Shown here: positions 1-11,290 of the stretch, piece by piece
Position numbering within the stretch: position 1 is the stretch's first letter
How the letters are laid out: each line of letters opens with the position of its first letter
Origin: Anthoceros angustus
Lineage: Eukaryota; Streptophyta; Anthocerotopsida; Anthocerotales; Anthocerotaceae
NCBI GenBank assembly: GCA_010909165.1
Contig: MU008196.1
Span: forward strand, 496,001-560,000
Direction of reading: 5' to 3'
Length of the DNA stretch: 64,000 bases
The notes under the pieces: model-generated
What the model was told of the DNA's origin: nothing
Databases searched by the model: none
What the model saw: the letters and a program-made list of their open reading frames with translations, nothing else
Position numbers and translations under genes: made by a program

Positions 1-379
1 GGAAGAGGTTGTGACAGGCCGCCACATCACATCCGCCACAACCCGGTGTGCATTTTGCCATTTGAGGCGTGAGATGATGAAGGTTAGATTTCTTCCTTGA
101 TTATAATGGATGATGGGCGGTTTGAAAATCCATATGTGATCCCGTTGATATTCGGACATTGCTCTGCGCATGCAGACGAAACGTCGACATTTGTCGCCAA
201 ATGTCCCGCGAGGTGTTCCTCGAACACCTAGGAATTTGCATCGCTATGCTGCTTTGGAGGGAAGCCCATCCAAACGCCGTTCTCTCTTCCCAATGTCTGT
301 GACCTTCCCCTGGGAGACAGACCGATGGTTCCACGCCGTGGTTTGTTTCATGAGGATATTGTTGCTCGCCTCCACTCAC

Positions 380-2500
380 CGGATGATGAAGGGCCCAGTG
401 GGGACGACGAGGATTCCCTCCACTTCCAGACACCTGATGCCTGTCAATCCTTCCATCCGAAGCCTCTGAGTGAGACTTTGAAGGCCCCGACAACCGCAAG
501 TACTCTATCATGCCGAGACGCTGAAATGGAGTGTCGTTGACAAAAGTGAAGGGAGACAATGCTTGCAGATTTCAAGAAGCCTTGTTGCAACAAATGTGTT
601 TGCTTGACCAAAGAGCGATTTCAAGAAGCCTTGTTGCAACAAATGTGTTTGCTGGTGACCAAAGAGCGATTTGAGGCGGATACCGCTTTCTTGGATGGGG
701 AGGCGAGGAGACATTTCTTCGCTCTTGTTCATGGAGATGCGGTGATAGAAGGAAAGCGGTCACATATCTCATGGGAGCGACTCTTATGCGCCGCTTGAAG
801 GCTTTCAAAAGAGTGTATTGCCTTGGGCACAAGAGGTATGAGGAGCTAAAGAGCGAGTCTTCGAATCACCTTGGGATGGATTCGGACCAAACCAAGGCAC
901 AATCTACTTATGCGCTTGATGCCATTTCTTGGATGGACAATGCTTTTATGTTTATGGCGGCTTCCTAATTTGGAAGTATTTAATCTACCGACACGTATAC
1001 AAAGTTGGAAATATGGGCGTTGTACAAGCGCTATGAAAGCTCTAGCATACGCTATGTGAAGTATCCATGGTTCTTAAACTGGAGAAGCAACTTCCCAGTA
1101 AAAATCAAGTCCAACAGATTTTCAACATGCTCGCTTATGCAGCTCAAGAGCACTATAAGAAATACAAAGCACAAGCAAGATCAAGGTAAATTGCACGATG
1201 TGTCTTTCATGTGCTTGTTCCTCCGCTTGTTGAATGCCCGCCTATCATCGCACGGATGTACCCTCTTGTGTCTTCTTCGTCATAATCGATGCATGTGCTT
1301 GCAATGCCAATACTTACCATGGATTGGGTTTCCCACAAGAGGCTTGGCGGGCGCGGCGGCCGCCTCTTCTGCGGGAGCAAATCTCCCCATCTCGGAGAGA
1401 GTGGGGAGGGGCCGCGCCGGCGCCTCTGCTCTGATGATGATTCGAGACCCTCCCAAATCATCCGCAGCGGAGAAAAGGGCGATGCCGCGCCTTCCCCCAC
1501 TTCCGACACCGATGCCTCTCAATCCTTCCATCCAAGCCTCGAGTGAGACTTTGAAGGCCCCGACAACCGCAAATACTCTATCATGCCGGAGACGCCACCG
1601 GAGTGTCGTTGACAAAAGTGAAGGGAGACAATGCTTGCAGATTTTCAAGAAGCCTTGTTGCAACAAATGTGTTTGCTGACCAAAGAGCGATTTCGGGAGC
1701 GATACCGCTTTCGGATGGGGAGGTGAACAGGAGACATTTCTTGCTCTTGTTCATGGATGGAGTGCAGATAGAAGGAAAGCGGTCACACATCTCATGGGAG
1801 CGACTCTTATGCGAAGGCTTTCAAAAGAGTGTATTGCCTTGGGCACAAGAGGTATGAGGAGCTAAAGAGCGTAGTCTTCGAATCACCTTGGGATGGATTC
1901 GGACCAAACCAAGGCACAATCTACTTATGCGCTTGATGCCATTTCTTGGATGGACAATGCTTTTATGTTTATGGCGGCTTCCTAATTTGGAAGTATTTAA
2001 TCTACCGACACGTATACAAAGTTGGAAATATGGGCGTTGTACAAGCGCCATAAAGCTCTAGCATACGCTATGTGAAGTATCCATGGTTCTTAAAAGCGTG
2101 GAGAAGCAACTTCCCAGTAAAAATCTCAAGTCCAACAGATTTTCAACATGCTCGCTGCAGCTCAAGAGCACTATAAAATACAAAGCACAAGCAAGATCAA
2201 GGTAAATTGCACGATGTGTCTTCATGTGCTTGTTCCTCCGTTGAATGCCCCGCCTATCATCGCACGGATGTACCCTCTTGTGTCTTCTTCGTCATAATCG
2301 ATGCATGTGCTTGCAATGCCCAATACTTACCATGGATTGGGTTTCCCCACGGGCGCGCCGCGGGCCGCTCTTCCGCCCGATAAATCTCCCCATCTCGGAG
2401 AGAGTGGGGAGGGGCGCCGGCCCGCTGCACTGCTGATGATGATTCGAGACCCTCCCAAATCATCCTTGCGGTGAAGGGCGGACGGCCGCCCTTCCCCACC
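380..2500. repeat. Tandem duplication of a decayed ~1.07 kb unit
   Basis: Two diverged copies lie head to tail. The stretch beginning CAAAAGTGAAGGGAGACAAT occurs at 541 and again at 1613, so the period is about 1,072 bp, and the sequence at 1200-1480 recurs at 2220-2510. The copies differ mainly by short indels, so no reading frame survives across either one. Both run toward the DUF7869-like remnant that starts near 2.53 kb and may be its duplicated 5' part. I do not recognise a domain in the fragments. A short internal doubling at 580-665 (AGAAGCCTTGTTGCAACAAA twice) is present only in the first copy. Confidence 0.75.
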
Positions 2501-2529
2501 GCCACCGCAAGGATGATTGGTAAGAGCGT

Positions 2530-4520
2530 CTTAAAAAAGCTTTTGTATAGGTTGGATGGTTCTCTCCGAGGTTGGGGGTCTTTTATTGCTGATTATGATG
2601 TTCGTTTTGGCACGAGAAATTCAGGTTGCCTTGGAAGCACATCGCGGCTCCACCAGAAGCGAAAATGGCTAAACATGAGCAAGAGCTATGTGGAGCCACA
2701 TAAGTATATGCTATCAATTGATGGAATGGACCAAAAAGAGAGATACCTCATCTTCTCCGGTGGCGAAAAACCTCGTAGAGGAGTGTCGATTTCACCACGT
2801 GGTTGGGTGCATGATTCACAACTATACGCTTAAAGCTAGAGCCTATTTGCATTATGCGAATTTGCGGAACGAATCTTACGATCACCATTATTCGTGACGT
2901 TATACATAATTACGAGGGTGTCCCGCCAAGAGTTTTGTATTTGCGTTGGACAACACATGCAGGAGAATAAGAACCACCGCTTTTGCTATCCGAACATGCT
3001 TGTTGATATGGGTACTTTTGAAAAAGTGAAAGTGGGATTCCTTTTGGTCGGACATACTCATGATCAAATCGACGGATGTTTTCTTGCTTCTCCAAAAGCT
3101 TGAAACATAAAAGAAGCTCACACGCTTCCCGCATTGTCAGAGATCTTGCTGCAAGCGTACACTCCTACACCAGAGGTCAAGGTATTGATCAAGTGGCCGA
3201 CTTCCCATATGTGTGTGGCCCATTACACAAGGCCGAGAGGACTCGATTATGGGGCGAAGAAGAAACCGAACAACCTATCGCTCCAAAGACCAGCTAAAAT
3301 AACACGTGAAGAGAAAGCCGTGGGTTTGTGATGATCGAGCAAGCAAGATCGACCGCCTCTGGGAAAGGGGTTTGAGTTTTGAAATTTGTGCCTTGGACAC
3401 TATAATGCCGCGCTTGACGCACGGTCGAGGGATAAAAAGGAAGCCATGATATTATCTCCAACTGCAGTTGCTCATCTAAAGGTTATGACATCAAGGAGTT
3501 TTATGGTGGGAAGCTCGGGTGGACCAGAGGAGATTGTCATATGTGTGGCCCATTACACAAGGCCGAGAGGACTCGATTATGGCGGCGGTAAGCGAACAAC
3601 CTATCGTTCCGGCAGTTTAAAATAACACGTGAAAGCGGGCCGTGGGTTTGTGATGATCGAGCAAGCGGTACCGACCTCGCCTCGATGGGAAGCGAAGGGG
3701 TTTGGAGTTTTGAAATTTGTGCCTTGGACACTATAGCGCCCTTGCGCCGCTGCGAGGGATAAAAAGGAAGCCATGATATTATCTCCAAGCTACGGCGTTG
3801 CTCATCTAAAGTATGTGACATCAAGGAGTTTTATGGTGGGAAGCTTTACGGGTGGACCAGAGGAGATTCTTATTGTGGAAAACAACATTGGCCTTGTGCT
3901 ACACAAACCTTGGAGGTGGTAGATCCAAGTGGAAGGTACACCAACCTCTCTGCATGTTCGGATGAAGCACTGGAGGAGGCATTCGAGGAGCTCCCACAAC
4001 GAGATATGTATTTGGGAGCATACCAAAACTGGGAGGCAACAACAAGAAATGTCACGGTTGAATGGTGATATCGCAGAAATAAAGCGAATGTTAGTTGCCC
4101 ATGCACACGCAAAATAGGCCCTTTTGGATTGGCAAGGTGACTTGTGTTGAACTACATGCACCAGCCTCACTTCCTTGTTCATTGGTACAGAATCAACACG
4201 ATGCGTATGAAGGAGGTACGTGGAAGAATATATAATCGAGGGATGGCAAGCATGAAGCAACTCGGGAGGCAGGCGAAGGCTATCCATCAAAGAATATCCA
4301 ACAAGTTTTTGTTCACCAAATAGTCATCCTCTATTATGGGTTCAGCTTGACTACGCGGAAACATTTGTACGCTGTGGATAAGAAGGCCATAAAAGATAAG
4401 TTAATTGAATTGCGAGGCTTTATTCAACCAGCGAGTCAAAGTGCAACCGAGGACAGTGAAGAGGATGGTCATGATGCCGGGCCCAGCGAAGATGATGGCG
4501 TGGAGTCGGGCGAAGAGTAG
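2530..4520 (+). pseudogene. DUF7869-type transposon-like protein, broken
   Basis: Pieces in all three plus frames make up one protein. Around 2925-3090 they carry a Leu-Asp-Asn-Thr stretch, then E-N-K-N, then G-F-L-L-V-G-H-T-H-D-Q-I-D. This order is what I recall for the DUF7869 domain of multicopy, transposon-like proteins in algae, plants and invertebrates. A one-base shift near 2955-2965 separates LDNT from ENKN. After an internal 330-bp duplication, the C-terminal part (about 3850-4520) ends in an acidic tail rich in E, D and S with stop TAG at 4518-4520. A related C-terminal region lies on the minus strand at 37.3-40.1 kb and supports the reading. No intact start was found. Its biochemical role is not established, and a DDE-like nuclease fold is only a guess. 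Confidence 0.65.
3206..3870. repeat. 330-bp tandem duplication inside the DUF7869-like remnant
   Basis: The segment beginning CATTACACAAGGCCGAGAGG is at 3221 and again at 3551, exactly 330 bp apart. Similarity continues to the sequence GGTGGACCAGAGGAGATT at about 3517 and 3853. The repeat covers coding sequence, so the protein segment is doubled. The second copy has accumulated different indels. Confidence 0.9.
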
Positions 4521-5351
4521 GAAACACTCATTCATTCGGGCAATTGAGGTTATGCGTCATGCTCTATTCCCGTAGTTTGCACAATGTGAAAGGTACATTT
4601 CAATAGTATCTACGCCCATGATAGGATTTTGGTTGTGGCTATCCTCTGAGAGAAGTTGTAGACTTGACATAGATAATATCTTCCATTTTCAAGAGTTTGT
4701 CCATACCATTGAGAAGGACATGTGGGAGTGTGGCCATAGGGCCGCTCGGCATTGCATAATGAAAGGCATCACGATGAGCCGTGCGGGCATGTTCCTCGTA
4801 AGGCCATGATGGCGGAACTAGTTTCCGCACACTTTTTAAGTTCATCGATTGCGATGCAGGGGACTAAAGCATGTGAATATATTTGCGACCACAATTGAGA
4901 CTGTATGGAAGCCATCCCCACCCCAATCAAGTCTTTTGTAACCAACCGACTAAAGGCACGCTACTCGCCATTCGCAAGGGATCTGGCATGAGAAGGACGC
5001 CGGCGCCCTTCCTCTCAAACTGCTTTGATACCGCCGCTGGTCACCGTCCTCAAAGTTTCATCACCCTTCTTTTGTAGATTTCATTTTGCTGGAGAGAAAG
5101 ACCGGCACTGCAGCAATGGCCTTGTCATGGGTCTTAAATGCGACCAAAATGAGGTTAACTCTAACACCATAACCCTTCGTTGAATGGATCTTCTATCAAT
5201 GGTTCATACAATTGTCACCCTTCTTTTCTCGCCTTTAATTGACCCATACCCCAAAAAGTACGAGTTCAATGCCCATGTGAAACCCCCTTCAGAGGATATA
5301 TGTCACAAAACCCTCTTCGTGAATATTCACCCCCTTCGAAAGATATCGTGT
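4521..5351 (+). repeat. 3' flank of the DUF7869-type repeat family
   Basis: There is no convincing ORF here. The sequence is the plus-strand counterpart of minus-strand sequence at about 39.8-38.9 kb; shared landmarks include GACATGTGGGAGTGTGG and TCATCGATTGCGATG. The last 75 bp (5277-5351), ending TTCGAAAGATATCGTG, recur inverted at about 38,140-38,215 and 38,942-39,018. A shorter part recurs directly at 41,128-41,163. This marks a defined repeat end where other sequence begins. Confidence 0.7.
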
Positions 5352-5443
5352 TTGCAGATATTCTGACGAAAGCACTGCCAAAACTCAAGCATTCTGTACA
5401 CATGGAGTCCCTTGGACTTAGAGACTTTAGCTATCTGCTGTGA
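5352..5443 (+). pseudogene. Ty1/copia polyprotein, C-terminal end only
   Basis: The reading frame gives A-D-I-L-T-K-A-L-P-K-L-K-H followed by M-E-S-L-G-L-R and a TGA stop at 5441-5443. This is the conserved C-terminal end of copia RNase H. The rest of the polyprotein is missing; the reading frame begins exactly where the DUF7869-family end repeat stops. A purine-rich tract (GGGGGAGGTGGGGGAG, about 5489-5504) follows and is placed as a polypurine tract would be, just before a 3' LTR. Confidence 0.8.
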
Positions 5444-5505
5444 GGTTTTTTCTTTTTTTGTGCAGAGGTCTAACCTTTTGGTTTTTTTGGGGGAGGTGGG
5501 GGAGT

Positions 5506-5556
5506 TGGGACCTGAATCCCTAGATGTATCAAGCTTTGCTTAAGTTAAGTTTGTAG
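5506..5556 (+). mobile_element. Start of a copia 3' LTR, truncated
   Basis: The sequence after the polypurine tract begins TGGGACCTGAATCC, as expected for an LTR start. It is recognisable for only about 50 bp before sequence of another element family (5557 onward) takes over. No matching 5' LTR was seen in the window, so this is a positional call. Confidence 0.4.
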
Positions 5557-7345
5557 CTTCCCTTACAGCAGCTGCACCACCTGCACTGCTTCGAAGATTC
5601 ACCAATTCTCGACCTACAATGACACAACACAATCGCAAGTCATGCCTTAGCAGCAAGGAGTCTATCACGGGCGCCCAAGGACCCCCTGACCCACGCCGTG
5701 ATTTTGTCCCCACCTCTAAGACTAACTCCTCCACAATTTGAGCACCCTCTTGTTACAGATTTAGAATTCGTCCTTTAGACTCTGCTTGTGGCCTTCCGAT
5801 TTTCCTACACTCTAAATTTCCTCACAACCTTCTCAATTAACGACGCTCTCTTCTTCCCTACTCATCTACCCTTCCTCCTTCCACAATCTCCTACTCTAAC
5901 ACTGTTTGCTGGGCTCATTAATTCCGACTCACCCTTACGGCACAACTGCCTGGGGTCCACCCGGAAATTAACGAGTTCTTCCTTGGGCCGGTTGCTATGC
6001 GATTTGTACCAGACAGCGAAAACCTCCAGGGAGTCTTTCCCTGTAGTCTACCCTCGAGCCCGAGAGTTCCTTGAGCATCGCCACACACTCAAAGCAAAAC
6101 AACTCACACAACAACCATTCACAAGGGGAGCAGCTGGCAGGGGCGCCTGCAATGAGCAAGCCCTCCGCCCAGCACTCCGATCATCGCGGATTCCCTCTCT
6201 ACCAGACGCTGCGTTGGCTTGCAGCCGGCGCGAGATCCCTGCACACAAAGTGACGTACTCGGGAGAATGGAAGCGCAAGACACGATACTTTGCTTTGTGA
6301 AGTCCTCCTCCTCTTATAGGAGGACCTCCACATACAACCTCCCTTGGGTGTGCCTGCTGCAGGCCACCTTTCCCAATATTTTATTATTTCCTACCGTCAG
6401 TATTTAAGTCCTAGCATCCAAGTCGCCTAGCTGATTCTGGGTAAATTCTATTCTAGCAAGTTCACCTATGTCAACTCTTAAATAACTTCAATCTACACCA
6501 CCTATCCTTCCCACTTCCCAAAGCACATTTATGGTCATTGACCAGCTTCAATCCTTATCTTGCTGAGGCGGTGACGCGTTCTCTGCTGATTGGCTTCCCC
6601 CTCTTTTTGCTCCTGTCCCCTCCCAGCTTCTGTCTTCTTCCTGGCTTGTGGGGCAAGTACCTTTCTGCCCCTTCTTCCTGCTCAGCGGGGCAGCACCCTG
6701 AGTCTTCTCGCCACCCAGGTAATCGCGCCCCTTCCTCGTACTCAAACGGCCCATCTTCCTGCCTCCACTGACGGCCGCGCTCCTTCAAAAGGGCACCCTA
6801 CTGTGGTAGGCTGGCAGCCTACCGGGGTAGGTTGACCTCCTACCATGGTAGGTTGGTCCCTTTCTCCCCTGTTGCTCTCCTTCCCCTATCACATCGGTGA
6901 AGACTTCCTGGGTTAAGATCTTTTTAGCTCCTTTGCCTGTTGTTTGATTTGTCCATACCGCATTTGCTGACCGATGATGTCCTCCTCACTGATTCCTTTG
7001 GGTCTTTTCATGCTAGACTCCTCTCCAGGTCCCGGTTCCTCCCTTGTCTGTGGGGTGAGGGAATTTCTCACCCCTTCTCCTGTCATGACGGGTTGTACCC
7101 CGTCCTTGGTCTCCTCCGATGGCTGTCCTTCATCAGCCACCTTGTCATCTCTCCTGGGGGGTGTGTTGCTAGATCCCCCGGCCCTTCCATCCTCCCCTAG
7201 GCCCCCTTGGCCTGGTGCCTTCTCTGGAGAGCCCATGTCACTTGTGGCCTCATCAAAATCTGAGGCCTCCGGCCGCACCTGTAGCAGCGCCTCCCGGTCA
7301 TCATCATGAGGACCCAAAGTCCTTCTCTTTGCAAGGCGCAACACC
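5557..7345 (-). mobile_element. 3' part of a coiled-coil-gag LTR element (minus strand)
   Basis: This block is colinear with 44,665-46,500. Shared landmarks are TTACAGCAGCTGCACCAC, ATCACGGGCG and CCTCCTCCTCTTATAGGAGG. At its right end (7344 down to 6913, minus strand) it encodes the C-terminal tail of the gag-like coiled-coil protein, containing L-R-L-A-K-R-R-T-L-G-P and E-A-S-D-F-D-E-A-T-S-D-M. The same residues occur in the minus-strand gag ORF at 46-47 kb. The rest (6900-5557) is noncoding 3' sequence or LTR. Three CTACC/GGTAG motifs lie at 6797-6860. Confidence 0.7.
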
Positions 7346-7387
7346 TCATTGTTCGGCCTTCAACACCCTGTTGTCTGGAGCAAGGGG

Positions 7388-8190
7388 TCAAGGGGGAGTA
7401 GCCATGGTGATGAACAAAGGTAGGGAGATCACTTTTGACGGCTTTGCGTTGGCCAATGTGCTGGTAGATACTGGAGCAGATCCGGTATTGTTGGGAGCTC
7501 GAGTGCAGGAAGCTCTCAAACTGTACTGCAGCAAGCTCATACCTGGTGATGTGAGCATCACAACCTCAGCAGGCACCAAGGAGCAAGTTATAGGGATAAC
7601 CAAGGATCCCATCAAGATTGAGCTCAAGCCCTGGCATGCTTGATGTGTGTGTAGTGGAGGTACAGTGCTTGGTGACAAATGCCAAGACTTATGATGTGCT
7701 GCTAGGAGCAGATGCCACACATGGGCTTGGGATGGGAATGGATCTTTTGCATGCTGTGGCATTTTATCGATCCCTATGGAGAAAAGGTGATTTCACGAGG
7801 GTGGCTCGAATCCCGTTGGAGAGGCGAAGACATGGAGGGAAGGGCAAGATGAGGGCTGCAAATGGAGTGGCATGTGCTTTAAGTGCTCAGAGCGAGCATA
7901 GGCAAGAGATGTGGGAGGATGTAGAGGAGCTGTCCGCCCAAGAGACTCCAAAGCAAGAAGTGCAGAATGGAGTGTTGAAGATTGTGGAACGTAAAAGTTT
8001 GGGTAACCGGTTCGAGTTGGGTTACTCTGAAATAGGACCGATTTTTGTGGTTAGAAATGATTTGGTGGAAACATGCCGAAACTTTTTCAATTCTTTTGGA
8101 AGCTGGTGTTATAGGATAATGTTAGACGGGCAAGGAGGATACATAGGGAAGAAGAAACGGATCAAAACGGCCTTAGGATGGGGCAGGTAG
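7388..8190 (+). pseudogene. Retroviral-type aspartic protease region of an LTR element
   Basis: The frame at 7404-7643 has the signature L-V-D-T-G-A-D-P-V-L-L-G (about 7460-7500), the D-T/S-G active site of a retropepsin. After a frameshift near 7640 the second half continues with T-Y-D-V-L-L-G-A-D, the usual distal protease motif. The downstream A-R-I-P-L segment resembles what follows the protease in the methyltransferase-bearing element at 23.7 kb, so the two elements may share a lineage. No RT follows. The sequence passes into the CTACC/GGTAG palindromes at 8205-8310. It is clearly defective. Confidence 0.75.
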
Positions 8191-8520
8191 GTAGCCCGAA
8201 GGGGTGGTAGGTTGGCAACCTACCGCCGTAGGCTGCCAGCCTGCGTCGGTAGGCTAAGGAGCGCAGGCAGACTACCACGGTAGGCTGGCAGACTACCGCC
8301 GTAGGCTGAGGACGTTTCGAACGGGAAGGCGAATTTAGGATAAGGGGATATCCACTATATATGCTTACCATAGGGAATTAGATAAGTAGGTTAAGTGGGG
8401 AATGCTTAATTAGGGATGTATTAATTAGGAAGTAATTAATTAGAGGACGAAATGAGATAGGAAAATAGGCAAGAAAAGTAGGGGTGCAGCAAGAGAAGAA
8501 GAAGGAAGGAAAGGGCCGGG

Positions 8521-10366
8521 GTGGAAGGAAGAAGGCAATGCTTGCCCAAGCCCAAAGTGAACTATCAATGCACCTCTTACTTCAGCACCAGTTTCTTGCA
8601 ATTTTTGTGGAAGATCACTCGAGGAGCCAAGCCAGATTGGGGGACCATCATGTATGAGGCTTATATCCATCACAGGGAGAAGCTCCTCAGGCCCAACAAG
8701 GTGGATGAAGGAGGAGCACGGCCATGCTATCTTAGCACCTATTTGGTGCACTTGTGGGAAACGGAGGGGCTCTTAACCAACAAGGAGCTTGACGATGCTT
8801 GGCATCCTTTCGAAATCATACACCTCAGGCCGAACTTGGAAAGGCCTTTGCCCTTTGCTTTGAGGAAGACCATGGGAGGGCAAACCTCCTCAAGCGCACC
8901 AGGACCGAGGATTGAGGAGTTGGAGGCAGCACCAGTAGGATTGCCGGAGATGGGGGATTTTCCCTTACATGAAGAGCAAGGAAAAGGACGCGAGATGCAG
9001 GCCAGGGAGGGCCAAGTGGTGATCTATGAGGGCGCTTCTACCACGGTAGGAGTGCAACCTACCATGGTAGGGGGGGCAACTTACCATGGTAGGGGGGGCA
9101 ACCTACCACGGTAGGAGAGATAGCCCCAAGGGTGGGAGGGGTTCCCACCATCTCGTGGGTGCCAGCAAGGGAGGCACCCCGTCAACCTACCGCGGTAGGA
9201 AGGCAGCCTATGGCGGTAGGGACTCAGCCTACCACGGTAGGTAGGCACCCTACGCCGGTAGGCAGGCAGCCTACGGCGGTAGGGAAGAGGAAGGAAGGTC
9301 AGCGCGAGGCGCCGAGGGCTGCGCCTAGGTCGCCATCACCCGCGCCAGGAGGGAGAGGGGATGGGGTGACAGTGCGGGGGCCTACCCCGCCGCACGATAG
9401 CCAGGGGGATGCAAGGACGCTGGAAATTTCCAATAAGAGACCAAAGGGGTCTGCATTGTGACCCCTGGGAGAATTGCTAAGTGCTTGTGAGGCATTTGGC
9501 CACGTTGATTTGAAGGCGGCGAGGGAAATGGCAACCTCCCTCTTGGCCTGCCAAGAAGAGGTCCGGGCAAATAAGGCCCAAGAGATGGCATGGCGGAGAG
9601 ACGAGCGGGGACCAAATGGGAGCTGGAGGCCATGGAGTCCGATGAGAAGGCAGCCAAGTTGGAGAAGGCTATGGAGAAGCTTTAGCAGGATATCATGGAT
9701 CACAGGCGGACAGAGAAGACCCTGGAGGGGAAGCTGTCCCAAGCGGAAGAGAGGGCTGTCCGAGCCACCGGCTAACAAGACACATGGAGGCATAAGGCGG
9801 AGGACCATTTTGCCCAACTACAGTAGGAGCGGCGAGGCAAATCCGAAGCTCTAGAACGAGAGAAGCGGGCGACCCAGCAGGTGGAAGCACAAAAGCAAGT
9901 GATGGCCACCCAAGCCATCAAGATCCGGGATGCGGAAGAAGAATTGCGGGGAACCCGGTTGAGTTTGGAGGTGAGACGCACGGAGTTGATCACCCAAGAC
10001 CTCCAAGTACAGGGGCTGGAACGCGAGAAGAATGCTTGGCAAGAGGAGAAGGAGGCGCTGGCCAAGCAGGTGGCGGACCTAGAACAGAGGAGGGCTCGAG
10101 AGGAGGAGCGCCACAAGAAAGTGGTCCATAGGTTGCTGATGGTGAGAGAAAGACGATTTCGGGCGGATTATGCCCTACAAGTGAAATTGGCTAGCCAACG
10201 CAGAGAAGCGAGGGAGGAGAATGTCGCTTTACATGTGAGGATAGGAGAAGCAACCATGGCAAGAGACGCCTACAAGGATAGGTGTGAGAGTGGAGAATGG
10301 CCAACCGAGCTCGACGACCTCCAGATGCCGTATCAGAGCCTGGGGGCTCATCTCCTGAAGATGGAC
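8521..10366 (+). pseudogene. Coiled-coil gag-like protein of an LTR element, broken
   Basis: Three successive frames make up one long protein. The N-terminal part (8521-9114) contains W-E-T-E-G-L-L-T-N-K-E-L-D-D-A-W-H-P-F and matches the minus-strand ORF at 47.8-48.0 kb. A linker at 9037-9290 is built of Q-P-T-[AT]-V-G repeats. A highly charged heptad-rich coiled coil (about 9474-10366, rich in E, K, R, Q and A) corresponds to the minus-strand ORF at 46,263-47,501. In-frame stops at about 9684 and 9773 and several frameshifts break it. I infer a structural gag role from the coiled coil and from its place next to a protease in an LTR element; I saw no CCHC knuckle. Confidence 0.55.
9037..9290. 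repeat. Palindromic 12-mer array encoding QPTxVG repeats
   Basis: About nine copies of a CTACC-N2-GGTAG palindrome (N2 = AC, AT, GC or similar) lie at roughly 20-25 bp spacing. In frame they encode repeats of Q-P-T-[AT]-V-G with R, T or K between them. Further copies lie outside any good frame at 6797-6860, 8205-8310, 45,825-45,865, 46,234-46,300 and 47,625-47,780, always within or beside this same element family. Confidence 0.85.
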
Positions 10367-10379
10367 TTTTATAAGTTGT

Positions 10380-11290
10380 CAGTCAAAGTGGGTCCCACAC
10401 ATTCCATCAATGTAGCATCCCAAGATTCTGTCATGCCAACACACACTATGATTTGGCATTATTGTCTAGGCCATTCTAATAAGTCAAAAATTACTTCAAA
10501 TGTCTAAGGGAAACCTTTATAGAACTCCCTGTCACTCCAAAATAGAGCACCTACCTTGGTGTGAAGTTTATGTCTTAACCAAAAGACATCAAGCTCCTTT
10601 TCAGGACATCTCTCCATAGAGGGCTACAATCACAGACGACTACTCTCGTTTCGTTCTCACCTACATCCTTAAACACGAGAATGATGCTTATCATTTCCTC
10701 AAAGACTATATGGCTTGGGAAGAGAAATTAACTGATAAAAAACTCTAGACCTTATGTTCCGACAATGGTGGCGAGTTTACATCCCATGCATTTGCTAAGT
10801 TTTGTCGAGTTGAAGGCATAGCTCAACAACTCACTATTGTACACACTCCTCAACAAAATGGCATCGTAGAAAACAAGAATCTACGTCTACAAGGGAGCAC
10901 AGACTGTTTATTATCCCAAGCACATTGACCAAAAGTTTATTGGGCAGAAACTATTCTTACATCCACTTATCTCCACCAACCGGTTATTAATCTCTCTGAG
11001 AGTTTCATCCGTTTCAACAACGGATTATGTGTAATGTCGAAACAAGCGCCTTTGTTCGTAGATTGCGTCCGTCTACTGATCAAGGTATAACTCCATATGA
11101 AACATTTACTTGTAATAAGCCTTCTATCGATCATCTTCGAATTTTTGGATCTCCTGCTTACATGTTTATTCCTAAAGCACAACGTAAGAAGTTAGATCCC
11201 AAGGCTATTAAGTATACTTTTATTGGTTATATCGAAGGGATCAAAAGTTATAAATTAATTGATCCTTATACCAGGAAGCTCATTCAATAG
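10380..11290 (+). pseudogene. Ty1/copia pre-integrase and integrase remnant
   Basis: A W-H-Y-C-L-G-H stretch (about 10,450-10,475) resembles the copia gag-pre-integrase zinc motif. It is followed by D-D-Y-S-R-F, C-S-D-N-G-G-E-F and T-P-Q-Q-N-G-I-V-E-N, which are the three acidic blocks of a copia integrase core (about 10,630-10,880). The 11,066-11,290 stretch has H-L-R-I-F-G-S-P-A-Y and the downstream F-I-G-Y motif. Several stops and frameshifts are present. No RT or LTR pair was found nearby. It joins the coiled-coil gag at about 10,366 without a gap. Confidence 0.8.

Noticed and set aside
6219-7309. Plus-strand Ser/Pro-rich frames
   Set aside because: Antisense to the gag tail and LTR of the coiled-coil-gag element.
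9037-9290. A CRISPR-like reading of the regularly spaced palindromic repeat
   Set aside because: Spacers are also repeats, the genome is eukaryotic, and the array is part of a retroelement coding region.
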